Notes under the pieces: model-generated
What the model was told of the DNA's origin: nothing
Databases searched by the model: none
What the model saw: the letters and a program-made list of their open reading frames with translations, nothing else
In this document: piece after piece, positions 1 to 6,485 of the stretch
How the letters are laid out: each line of letters begins with the position of its first letter
Position numbering within the stretch: position 1 is the first letter of the stretch
Translations under genes and position numbers: made by a program
Origin: Allobaculum sp.
GTDB taxonomy: Bacteria; Bacillota_I; Bacilli_A; Erysipelotrichales; Erysipelotrichaceae
Direction: 5' to 3'
Length of the DNA: 9,375 nt
Assembly: GCA_014803815.1 (NCBI GenBank)
Contig: JAAVAY010000032.1
Coordinates: forward strand, 1 to 9,375

Positions 1-133
1 GGCCTGTCACCTCATTTGTGTTGGGTACGCTGACTAAATCAACTTGCATTCCTCCACGACGAAGCAAAGCAATTGGACCCATTGCTTCCAATTCTTCAAA
101 TCCATTGTCCATGATGACTGCGGCTTTTTTCAT
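1..133 (-). CDS. DJ-1/PfpI family protein, N-terminal part (runs off left edge)
   Basis: Only the first 44 codons are in the window. The protein begins MKKAAVIMDNGFEELEA, which matches the first beta strand and the 'G(F/A)EE(I/L)E' turn of DJ-1/PfpI/ThiJ proteins. The Glu of this turn (about residue 14 or 15) normally lies near the reactive cysteine. It continues with 'LLRRGGMQVDLVSV', the usual helix and second strand. Family members include deglycase-like, chaperone and protease-like proteins of about 180-190 residues, so a specific function cannot be assigned. The catalytic Cys and the C-terminal half lie outside the window. A strong AGGAGGA ribosome binding site lies at 144-150, about 10 bases before the ATG at 133-131. 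The gene follows cysK by 66 bases on the same strand, so some co-transcription is plausible. Confidence 0.8.
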   Translation of the reverse strand, partial: MKKAAVIMDNGFEELEAMGPIALLRRGGMQVDLVSVPNTNEVTG

Positions 134-164
134 AAAAATAAAATCCTCCTTTTCCTCGATACAG

Positions 165-188
165 AAAATCCAAAAATTTTTGGCTTTT
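165..188 (-). terminator. weak hairpin between cysK and the DJ-1-family gene
   Basis: The perfect palindrome CCAAAAATTTTTGG (170-183) is flanked by AAAA/TTTT arms with one mismatch, giving a short stem just after the cysK stop codon. Read on the minus strand it has T-rich 3' sequence, but the stem is AT-rich and no long U tract follows it. It could be a weak or leaky terminator, or a processing site, between cysK and the next gene. Confidence 0.3.
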
Positions 189-199
189 AAGAGTGAACT

Positions 200-1126
200 C
201 TACGCAAACATAGGGGTAGAGAGATAACGATCTCCGGTATCGGGCAACAAAGTCACAATGGTTTTACCTTCATTTTCAGGCAAAGAAGCCAACTTTTTCG
301 CAGCGGCTACTGCAGCTCCCGAAGAAATTCCAGCTAAAATTCCTTCTTTTTGAGCGAGTTCACGACCAGTCTCATATGCTTCATCATCTGTAATACGCAT
401 GACCTTATCATAAATTTCTGTGTCTAAAGTATCTGGAACAAATCCTGCGCCAATACCTTGGATGCCGTGTTTACCACTATGGCCTTCCGATAAAACAGGA
501 GACCCTTCAGGCTCGACTGCGACGATTTCCACGTTTGGATTTTTTTCTTTGAGATATTTTCCCACTCCAGAAATGGTTCCACCCGTGCCGACACCAGCCA
601 CAAAGATATCCACTTTTCCATCGCTATCTTCCCAAATTTCAGGACCAGTGGTTAAATAGTGGGCTTCCGGATTGCTTGGGTTTTCGAATTGGCCAGCCAT
701 AAAGACATCTCCAATTTCCTTAGCGAGTTCTTCTGCTTTGGCTATGGCTCCTTTCATCCCTTGGGCTCCTGGAGTTAAAACGAGTGTAGCCCCATAAGCT
801 TTTAGTAAGTTTCGACGCTCTACAGACATCGTATCAGGCATCACAATGATGATGGGATAGCCCTTTTGAGCAGCCACCATAGCTAAGCCAATTCCTGTAT
901 TTCCTGAAGTGGCTTCAATAATCGTGGTTCCCTTTTTTAAAAGGCCTTGTTTTTCAGCATTACGAATCATATTTAAAGCAGCCCGATCCTTTACCGATCC
1001 AGCAGGATTGAAAGATTCTGGCTTTACTACTAAATGCGCTTTTAAATCATGAGCTTTTTCAATATTTTGCACTTCTACAAGTGGAGTATGACCGACAAGG
1101 TCAAGAATATTTGAATAAATTGTCAT
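200..1126 (-). CDS. cysK: cysteine synthase A (O-acetylserine sulfhydrylase)
   Basis: This PLP enzyme makes L-cysteine from O-acetyl-L-serine and sulfide in the cytoplasm. At 308 residues it has normal CysK length. Visible motifs are NPAGSVKDR at 40-48 with the PLP Schiff-base lysine K46; the substrate-binding loop TSGNTG at 73-78; the glycine-rich PLP phosphate loop GVGTGGT at 178-184; GISSGA at 266-271, whose serine contacts the PLP ring nitrogen; and the C-terminal [10 protein letters not shown]. The pattern fits CysK/CysM-type OAS sulfhydrylase rather than cystathionine beta-synthase, since no CBS regulatory domain is present. The ATG at 1126 is preceded by GAAAGG about 6 bases upstream, and a 16-bp palindrome lies just beyond that. 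Upstream, prfB is closed off by its own terminator, so cysK probably has its own promoter, although no convincing -35/-10 pair was found. Confidence 0.95.
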   Translation of the reverse strand: MTIYSNILDLVGHTPLVEVQNIEKAHDLKAHLVVKPESFNPAGSVKDRAALNMIRNAEKQGLLKKGTTIIEATSGNTGIGLAMVAAQKGYPIIIVMPDTMSVERRNLLKAYGATLVLTPGAQGMKGAIAKAEELAKEIGDVFMAGQFENPSNPEAHYLTTGPEIWEDSDGKVDIFVAGVGTGGTISGVGKYLKEKNPNVEIVAVEPEGSPVLSEGHSGKHGIQGIGAGFVPDTLDTEIYDKVMRITDDEAYETGRELAQKEGILAGISSGAAVAAAKKLASLPENEGKTIVTLLPDTGDRYLSTPMFA

Positions 1127-1139
1127 AACTTACCTTTCT

Positions 1140-1155
1140 TTAGGAGTATTCCTAA
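1140..1155 (-). promoter_or_regulatory. palindrome in the cysK leader (candidate operator)
   Basis: The sequence TTAGGAATACTCCTAA (minus strand) is a perfect 6-bp inverted repeat with a 4-base spacer. It lies 13 bases upstream of the cysK start codon and next to its ribosome binding site. Position and symmetry would suit a repressor site for cysteine metabolism or a small RNA hairpin. No regulator is identifiable from the window. Confidence 0.3.
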
Positions 1156-1233
1156 TTCTTCTCTAGTGTAAGCTTTTTGGAAGAATTTTCCTTTTGGTAT
1201 GCTATCGTTCTTTACAATCCCTAAAAGTTAAAC

Positions 1234-1264
1234 GTAAAAAAAGACGATCGATGAGATCGTCTTT
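1234..1264 (-). terminator. rho-independent terminator after prfB
   Basis: A perfect 10-bp stem (AAAGACGATC / GATCGTCTTT, arms 1240-1249 and 1255-1264) with a 5-base loop is followed on the minus strand by a run of T residues. It starts 5 bases after the prfB stop codon and ends the secA-prfB transcript. Confidence 0.9.
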
Positions 1265-1269
1265 CCTCG

Positions 1270-2371
1270 TTATGCGATTTGTGATTTAAGCCAAGCAAAG
1301 ATGAAGCCATCCAAATCTCCATCCAGAACTGCTTGGGCTTGACTGGTTTCGTAGCCCGTTCTAGCATCTTTTACCATTGTATATGGATGCAAAACGTAGT
1401 TACGAATTTGGCTCCCCCACTCATTAGCTTTTGTTTCGCCTTTTAGAGCAGCGATTTTCTTTTGTTGAATCTCGATTTCACGCTGTAAAAGGCGCGATTT
1501 TAAAATATTGAGTGCTTCTTCACGGTTTTGAATTTGGCTTCGTCCAGATTGACATGTAGCCACAATCCCCGTTGGTTTATGGACCATGCGAATGGCAGAG
1601 TCGGTTTTATTAATGTGCTGACCACCCGCCCCTGAAGCCCGTTTGGTTTCCACTAACAAATCTTCAGGATGAATCTCAATTTCAATTTCATCGTTAAATT
1701 GAGGCATGACTTCGACAGAAGCAAAGGAGGTATGCCGTCTTGCTCCCGCATCAAAAGGAGAAATGCGAACTAAGCGATGAACACCTTTTTCGCCTTTTAA
1801 ATAGCCATACGCTTTTTCTCCTTCAATTAAGATAGTAGCGGATTTAATGCCCGCTTCTTCTCCCTCTTGATAGTCAAGAACCGAAACTTTAAAGCCCTTA
1901 GCTTGAGCATAGCGGGTATACATACGGTAAAGCATACTGGCCCAATCACAAGATTCCGTCCCTCCTGCACCAGGATGAAATTCTAAAATAGCATTAGAAT
2001 TATCGTATTCTCCCGATAACAAGACCTTGACCTCAAAAGTTTCCATCTTTTCCACGGCTTCTTGCGCTTCTAAAGAAGCCAAGTCTAGTAATTCTTCATC
2101 CATTTCTACTTTTAAAGCGTCCACGGTGTCGTTGAGTCCCGCAAAGAGTTCACATAACTCATCGTAAGAATGGGTAATATCCTTCAATCCATTTTGACGA
2201 CGAATCACCGCTTGGGCTTTCTTTTGATCGCTCCAAAATCCTTCTTGAGCCATCAATTCATCGCATTCGACGATTTGTTGCTTTTTACTAGGTAAGTCAA
2301 AGTGACTCACCTAGAGCGTTCAACTTCTCTAGGTGAGTTGAAAGAGTTTGTTTAAGCTCGAACAGTTCCAT
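1270..2371 (-). CDS. prfB: peptide chain release factor 2, with programmed +1 frameshift
   Basis: RF2 recognises UGA and UAA stop codons and triggers peptide release on the ribosome. Translation starts at the ATG at 2371-2369, about 7 bases after a GAGG ribosome binding site. Twenty-four codons (MELFELKQTLSTHLEKLNALGESL) are read before an in-frame UGA at 2299-2297. A +1 shift at CUU UGA C then joins the 342-codon main frame, which starts DLPSKKQQ. The total is 366 residues, the usual RF2 length. The SPF anticodon tripeptide falls at about 204-206 and the catalytic GGQ at about 249-251 (context RASGAGGQH). A conventional reading of the main frame alone would start at a GTG at 2310 and give four artefactual residues (MSHF). 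The start lies inside the 3' end of secA (20-base overlap), which suggests translational coupling. A terminator follows the stop. Confidence 0.95.
2296..2312 (-). promoter_or_regulatory. prfB programmed frameshift signal
   Basis: On the minus strand the signal reads AGGTGAG-TCA-CTTTGAC: an internal Shine-Dalgarno-like AGGTGAG (2312-2306), three bases, then the slippery CUU codon (2302-2300) and the UGA stop (2299-2297) followed by C. This is the classic RF2 autoregulation device. Low RF2 makes the ribosome pause at UGA, and pairing of the SD-like element with 16S rRNA favours the slip into the +1 frame. The match with the 16S complement (AGGUGA) is uninterrupted over six bases. Confidence 0.93.
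2305..2338 (-). repeat. perfect 12-bp inverted repeat at the prfB frameshift site
   Basis: The arms 2305-2316 and 2327-2338 (ACTCACCTAGAG / CTCTAGGTGAGT) pair perfectly over 12 bp with a 10-base loop. The 3' arm in the mRNA contains the whole AGGTGAG frameshift stimulator and ends 2 bases before the slippery CUU codon. In free mRNA the stimulator would therefore be base-paired. The stem lies within the 24-codon leader reading frame of prfB. Confidence 0.85.
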
Positions 2372-4913
2372 TTTCTGCCTCTTTTTTATCTGAACTCTTT
2401 ATTTCTTTATTGGCACTTGGTGTCTCACTGAGAGATTTTACATCGTTTAAATTCACAGTAACTTTTCCATTCTTATTTTGAGCCGCAATGCGTTGGGCTG
2501 CCGCAAGAACACTTGAATTGTTGATTTGGATTTGTGGGCGTAAGCGAACTTTTAATAAGTAAGAAGCGATTTCGCGGTCAATGCGCTGATTCATTTCCTC
2601 AAACATATCAAAGCCTTCTTGAACATATTGTTGCAATGGATTATTTTGAGCGTACGAGCGCAAATAGATACCACTTCTTAACTTATCCATACGGTCAATA
2701 TGCTCTACCCAGTTGCGGTCGATGTTGCGAAGAACGACTGTCTTTTCAAAAGGCAGAAATTGCGCTTTGGACAATTCGATTTCTTCTTCATAGCCATTCC
2801 AAATTTTATTAAAGATGTAGGTTTTCAATTCATCATACGATTTACCTTCTAACTCTTCGACATGGAAAGCACGTTCTTTGGTCATGCCGATCATATCCAA
2901 AGATTTCACGAGGCCAGGTAAATCCACTGTGTTTTTCTTATTGTCTGAAAGATTAGCTTGAAGAGCTTGTTCGACTACTTTTTCAAAAATCAATTTGACC
3001 ATATCATGGACATCTTCGCTCTCAAGCACTTTGTTACGTTGATCGTAAATGATTTCACGTTGACGACGCAATACATCGTCGTAGTCCAAGAGGTTTTTAC
3101 GCGTATCGTAGTTGAACCCTTCTACCTTCTTTTGAGCCATCGTAATCGAACGCGTCACTTGTTTAGATACAATTTGTTCTTCTCCAAGAGAGGAGAACAA
3201 ATTTTTTAATTTTTCAGTGCCAAAGCGAACCATCAAGGAATCTTCTAACGATACATAGAAACGAGAAAATCCAGGATCCCCTTGGCGACCAGAACGACCA
3301 CGCAACTGGTTGTCGATGCGACGCGACTCATGACGTTCTGAGCCAAGTACTGCAAGTCCACCCAATTCACGGCTTTCTTTGGTTAACTTAATGTCGGTAC
3401 CACGACCTGCCATATTAGTGGCAATGGTAACTGATTTAGGACGACCCGCTTTAGCCACAATTTCCGCTTCACGCGCATGGTTTTTCGCGTTCAATACTTC
3501 ATGGGGAATGCCTTCGGCCACCAACATTTGGTGTAAGAGTTCCGATACTTCTACTGCAATTGTACCCACAAGAACAGGTTGACCGCGATCATACAGTTCA
3601 CGAACTTTGCGCACTAAGGCTTTGTATTTATCTTCTTTGCGTCCATAAATTTCATCTGGTAAATCTTGACGTTGGACAGGACGGTTTGTTGGGATAACAA
3701 TGACCCGCATGTTGTAGGTATTTAAAAATTCTTCTTCTTCTGTCTTAGCTGTACCCGTCATTCCGGCTAATTTTTCGTAGAGACGGAAGAAGTTTTGATA
3801 AGTAATGGTAGCTAAGGTAGCCGTTTCTTCTTTAATGGGTACATTTTCTTTGGCTTCAATAGCCTGATGTAACCCATCCGAATAGGCCCGCCCTGGCATA
3901 ACACGCCCAGTAAATTGGTCAACGATCACAATTTCTTGCTCATCACTCACTACATATTCCACATCCTTCATCATGATGTAATTGGCTTTTAAAGCTTGGT
4001 TAATGTGGTGAACGAGCTGAGTGTTTTCCAAGTCATACAAGTTCTTCATATTAAAAAACTTCTCAGCTTTTTCAACACCACTATCGGTTAACATCACTTG
4101 ACGAGTTTTTTCATCGATGTCGTAATCACCTGAAACAATTTTTTGTTCCTTCGAATACTTATCGTATTCATATTCTGGTTTGGTCAAAGTCTTTACAAAA
4201 CGATCAGCTGCCACATACAAGTTTGCGGTATCTTTTTTACCCCCAGAAATAATTAAAGGCGTACGGGATTCGTCGATTAAAACCGAATCCACCTCATCGA
4301 CAATGGCCATATATAATCCACGCAATACACGGTCATTGACATCTGTAACCATGTTGTCGCGTAAATAGTCAAATCCAAGTTCGGAGTTCGTGGTATAAGT
4401 GATATCGCAAGCAAAGGCTTCACGTTTTTCCACAGGACTCATCTCACGGCGATTAACTCCAACAGTCAAGCCTAAAAAGCGATAAACTTCACCCATCCAA
4501 GCTGCGTCACGACCAGCTAAGTATTCATTAACGGTGATAACGTGAACCCCTTTTCCTACGAGCGCGTTTAAATAAACGGCCATAGTCGCGGTTAAGGTTT
4601 TTCCTTCCCCAGTTCTCATTTCGGCAATATCGCCACGGTGCATAGCCGTGGAGCCTTCAATTTGCACCTTATATGGTTTTTCACCGATTACGCGATAGGC
4701 CGCTTCGCGGGCCGTCGCAAAAGCTTCAGGAAGCAGATCATCTAAAGTTTCTCCCTTAGCTAATCGCTCGCGATACTCAACGGTTTTATGCTTGAGTTCA
4801 TCATCGCTCAGAGCCTTCATTTCTTCCTCAAGAGCGATTACTTGATCCGCTGTTTTTTCCAGTTTCTTAAGTTCTCGTGCTTCTTCTGAGAACAAACCTC
4901 CAAAAAGAGCCAT
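2352..4913 (-). CDS. secA: preprotein translocase ATPase SecA
   Basis: SecA is the ATP-driven motor that pushes unfolded preproteins through SecYEG at the membrane. The 853-residue protein shows Walker A GEGKT at 102-106, Walker B DEVD at 206-209 with the following LIDE, the preprotein-binding region between, TNMAGRGTDI at 499-508, and the arginine-finger segment RRIDNQLRGRSGRQGDPG at 531-548. Helical wing and scaffold regions follow. The C-terminus is a charged, Ser/Lys/Glu-rich tail ending ENGTVRA. The common zinc-binding SEC-C motif (CxCxSGx8CH) is absent, and the only cysteine seen is near residue 169. The ATG at 4913 is preceded by AGGAGG at 4924-4919 with 5-base spacing. Its last 20 bases overlap the start of prfB, a gene pair typical of Bacillota. 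The usual upstream hpf gene is not present here. Confidence 0.97.
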   Translation of the reverse strand: MALFGGLFSEEARELKKLEKTADQVIALEEEMKALSDDELKHKTVEYRERLAKGETLDDLLPEAFATAREAAYRVIGEKPYKVQIEGSTAMHRGDIAEMRTGEGKTLTATMAVYLNALVGKGVHVITVNEYLAGRDAAWMGEVYRFLGLTVGVNRREMSPVEKREAFACDITYTTNSELGFDYLRDNMVTDVNDRVLRGLYMAIVDEVDSVLIDESRTPLIISGGKKDTANLYVAADRFVKTLTKPEYEYDKYSKEQKIVSGDYDIDEKTRQVMLTDSGVEKAEKFFNMKNLYDLENTQLVHHINQALKANYIMMKDVEYVVSDEQEIVIVDQFTGRVMPGRAYSDGLHQAIEAKENVPIKEETATLATITYQNFFRLYEKLAGMTGTAKTEEEEFLNTYNMRVIVIPTNRPVQRQDLPDEIYGRKEDKYKALVRKVRELYDRGQPVLVGTIAVEVSELLHQMLVAEGIPHEVLNAKNHAREAEIVAKAGRPKSVTIATNMAGRGTDIKLTKESRELGGLAVLGSERHESRRIDNQLRGRSGRQGDPGFSRFYVSLEDSLMVRFGTEKLKNLFSSLGEEQIVSKQVTRSITMAQKKVEGFNYDTRKNLLDYDDVLRRQREIIYDQRNKVLESEDVHDMVKLIFEKVVEQALQANLSDNKKNTVDLPGLVKSLDMIGMTKERAFHVEELEGKSYDELKTYIFNKIWNGYEEEIELSKAQFLPFEKTVVLRNIDRNWVEHIDRMDKLRSGIYLRSYAQNNPLQQYVQEGFDMFEEMNQRIDREIASYLLKVRLRPQIQINNSSVLAAAQRIAAQNKNGKVTVNLNDVKSLSETPSANKEIKSSDKKEAENGTVRA

Positions 4914-5032
4914 GTGCTCCTCCTCTCAATTTATTGTTAAGCAAGGTAAACTTGTTTCATTTCTACACTACAGCTTGTCTGCGATTGTGAGTTAGGGCAT
5001 AACGTCATTCTAACAAGCTTGACGAGCTGCCA

Positions 5033-5092
5033 AATTTTGGCCTTTTGTTTTGCGTTTGAATGACTTCGAACGCAAAACAAAAGGGGAAAATT
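5033..5092 (-). repeat. long hairpin in the secA leader
   Basis: The arms 5041-5056 and 5069-5084 pair perfectly over 16 bp (CCTTTTGTTTTGCGTT and its complement). The stem continues inward for 4 more positions, one of them a mismatch in the secA-sense RNA (C/A) but a G-U pair in the opposite RNA, leaving a TGAC-type tetraloop. Outside a 2x2 mismatch, six further pairs (5033-5038 with 5087-5092) extend it. No U tract follows on either strand, so it does not look like a standard terminator. Confidence 0.75.
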
Positions 5093-5163
5093 GCCCATGG
5101 AAAGAAAAAAAAGACTGCCATGCCAAAACAATCGAAACGACAGCATTTGTGTAAGTTTTATGG

Positions 5164-5234
5164 AGAAATCTCAAGATAGGGTGTAAAAAAGAACCAAATT
5201 TCTTAAAAATAGATCAAAATCGTTTGAGATTTCT
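5164..5234 (-). repeat. 11-bp inverted repeat near the secA promoter
   Basis: AGAAATCTCAA at 5164-5174 and its exact complement at 5224-5234 are separated by 49 bases. The right arm sits just downstream of the candidate -10 box. If transcription starts near 5239, both arms would be in the RNA and could form a stem; as DNA they could be paired protein sites. Confidence 0.4.
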
Positions 5235-5245
5235 TAAACTTGTTT

Positions 5246-5274
5246 ATAATACGATATTCTTCACGAATAGTAAA
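5246..5274 (-). promoter_or_regulatory. candidate sigma-A promoter for secA
   Basis: On the minus strand TTTACT (5274-5269) and TATTAT (5251-5246) are separated by 17 bases, matching 4/6 and 5/6 of the consensus boxes. Transcription would start near 5239 and give a leader of about 325 bases before secA. A TATAAT on the opposite strand (5245-5250) overlaps the -10 box, so direction is not certain. Confidence 0.35.
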
Positions 5275-5478
5275 CCATCATTCGTTTCCAATGTTTCGAA
5301 CTATAATGTAAAAAAATGTGAATTTTGCTTTTTATCCAAATCAAAAAGTTAAAGTCTTTTTATCTCGATCCTTGTCTAGGTAATAAAGCTGGTTTCGAGA
5401 GACTAAGGGACCTATTATGGATTATAAAAATCTGCCCTTAAAATTTCCTCAAAAATCCACTTTTGATCTTGAATAAAA

Positions 5479-5530
5479 GGAAAGCGCTAAAAAAAAAGAA
5501 AAGTCAAGATTTTTTCTTGGCTTTCCTTTT
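5479..5530 (-). terminator. rho-independent terminator after the HAD phosphatase gene
   Basis: Arms 5516-5530 and 5494-5508 form a 15-position stem with 14 pairs (one G-U, one C/A mismatch) and a 7-base loop. On the minus strand the stem runs into a long T-rich tract (complement of the A run at 5489-5497). It lies about 40 bases after the HAD stop codon and separates the mutY-HAD unit from secA. Confidence 0.85.
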
Positions 5531-5570
5531 AATATTTCTCTCTTTTTAAGACTGAGAGAAGCCGTGAAGA

Positions 5571-6425
5571 TCATGTGGTTGATTCATGTTCTTGAAGCGC
5601 ACTGGCATTAATGGGCAAAATATAATTTTCAATAAATTTAGCCACTCCATCGTTGCGATTCGAATCCGTAATGGCACAAGCGACTTTTTTAACCTCGTCT
5701 AACGCGTTATTCATCGCGACTCCAAAGGTTCCTTCTATCATTTCGAGATCGTTGTTATCATTCCCAAAAGAAACCACTTCCCCAAGTTCCACTCCAAACT
5801 TTTGAGCTGCTTTCTTAACTCCTTCTAGTTTAGAAAGCCCAGGATGAACAAATTCCAATAAAAAAGGACCAGAACGAAAGACACGAGCAATTCCTTCTAA
5901 ACGCTCTTTACGATCACTTTCCAACCAGCGCCTAATAGACCAAGGCATCCCAAACGCCATTAATTTCAGGGTGGGGCGAATCAGAGCCTCTTTCTTTACG
6001 ATATGAAACTCCAACTTATTGCGTTGAGCCATTCGTCTTGAAATCGGCCCTCCCATCGTGGAAAGCATCTCATGTCCTTGATATTCGGCATACTGTAAGC
6101 CAAATCCATGGCAGGCTTCAAAAATAAAGGGAATGGTCTCTGGCTCCAAAAGAAAATCTTCTTCAAATATTCCCGTTTTAGGATCCCAATACATCCCTCC
6201 ATTAAAGCCCAACACGAAATCGACATCTTGATCGATTCCCCAAACTTTGAGCATTTTCTGTAAAGCTACGGCCGAGCGACCAGAGCAGACACCAAAGAGT
6301 ACTCCACTTTGGCGTAGAGATTGAATAGCTTTTTTGGTGGCTTCACTGACTTTGGAGGAACTATACAAAAGCGTTCCATCCAAGTCGCAAACCACCATTT
6401 TAATTGGATATTCTTTTATCGTCAT
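5571..6425 (-). CDS. Cof-type HAD-IIB family sugar-phosphate phosphatase
   Basis: This is a 284-residue cytoplasmic haloacid dehalogenase-superfamily hydrolase of the Cof/YidA type, a group that usually dephosphorylates sugar phosphates or flavin/PLP phosphates; the substrate cannot be told from sequence. Motif I is DLDGT at 14-18 (nucleophile D14, acid/base D16). Motif II is the Ser in CSGRS at 47-51, followed by the FNGG turn at 74-77 that leads into the type IIB cap. Motif III is the Lys in GLSKLEG near 199. Motif IV is GNDNNDLEM at 221-229, with Asn at the position often held by the first Asp, a variant found in some Cof proteins. The ATG at 6425 follows AGAAGGA with about 9-base spacing. 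It starts 60 bases after mutY on the same strand without a clear terminator between, so the two are probably co-transcribed. Confidence 0.9.
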   Translation of the reverse strand: MTIKEYPIKMVVCDLDGTLLYSSSKVSEATKKAIQSLRQSGVLFGVCSGRSAVALQKMLKVWGIDQDVDFVLGFNGGMYWDPKTGIFEEDFLLEPETIPFIFEACHGFGLQYAEYQGHEMLSTMGGPISRRMAQRNKLEFHIVKKEALIRPTLKLMAFGMPWSIRRWLESDRKERLEGIARVFRSGPFLLEFVHPGLSKLEGVKKAAQKFGVELGEVVSFGNDNNDLEMIEGTFGVAMNNALDEVKKVACAITDSNRNDGVAKFIENYILPINASALQEHESTT

Positions 6426-6485
6426 GAATGGTTGTCCTTCTAACTCGAAAGAGAGATTTTGGTGGGAAAATTGTCCATCGTGATT

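Larger units (their letters stand above)
4914..5570. other. 657-bp region between the HAD gene and secA, no confident gene
   Basis: This stretch carries no recognisable protein-coding gene. From the HAD end it contains the HAD terminator (5479-5530), AT-rich DNA with two opposing -10-like elements around 5245-5251, an 11-bp inverted repeat (5164-5174 with 5224-5234), and a long hairpin centred near 5062. A 69-codon open frame (5146-4937, minus) crosses the hairpin, lacks a Shine-Dalgarno sequence and resembles no family I know. A 19-codon frame on the plus strand (5417-5476) is equally unsupported. The most likely role is promoter plus a long secA leader. Confidence 0.6.

Noticed and set aside
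221..226. Asn in motif IV of the HAD phosphatase (protein residue 222) as a sign of lost activity
   Set aside because: Asn at this place occurs in some Cof-type phosphatases and the remaining acidic residues (D223, D226) are present.
2299..2310. GTG at 2310 as the start of prfB
   Set aside because: It yields MSHF before the conserved RF2 sequence, whereas the upstream ATG frame plus the CTTTGAC shift gives the proper N-terminus and family length.
2534..4368. Several plus-strand frames of 60-90 codons opposite secA
   Set aside because: They are antisense shadows of a strongly conserved gene and show no ribosome binding sites or protein motifs.
5224..5250. Plus-strand promoter (TTGAGA, TATAAT) driving a small RNA toward 5530
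   Set aside because: The spacer is only 15 bases, the hairpin at 5494-5530 has its T tract on the other strand, and the -10 overlaps a better-spaced minus-strand promoter. Left as a possibility only.
5417..5476. 19-codon plus-strand frame (MDYKNLPLKF...)
   Set aside because: Very short, only a modest AAGGGA upstream, no recognisable product, and a chance frame is likely in this AT-rich intergenic DNA.
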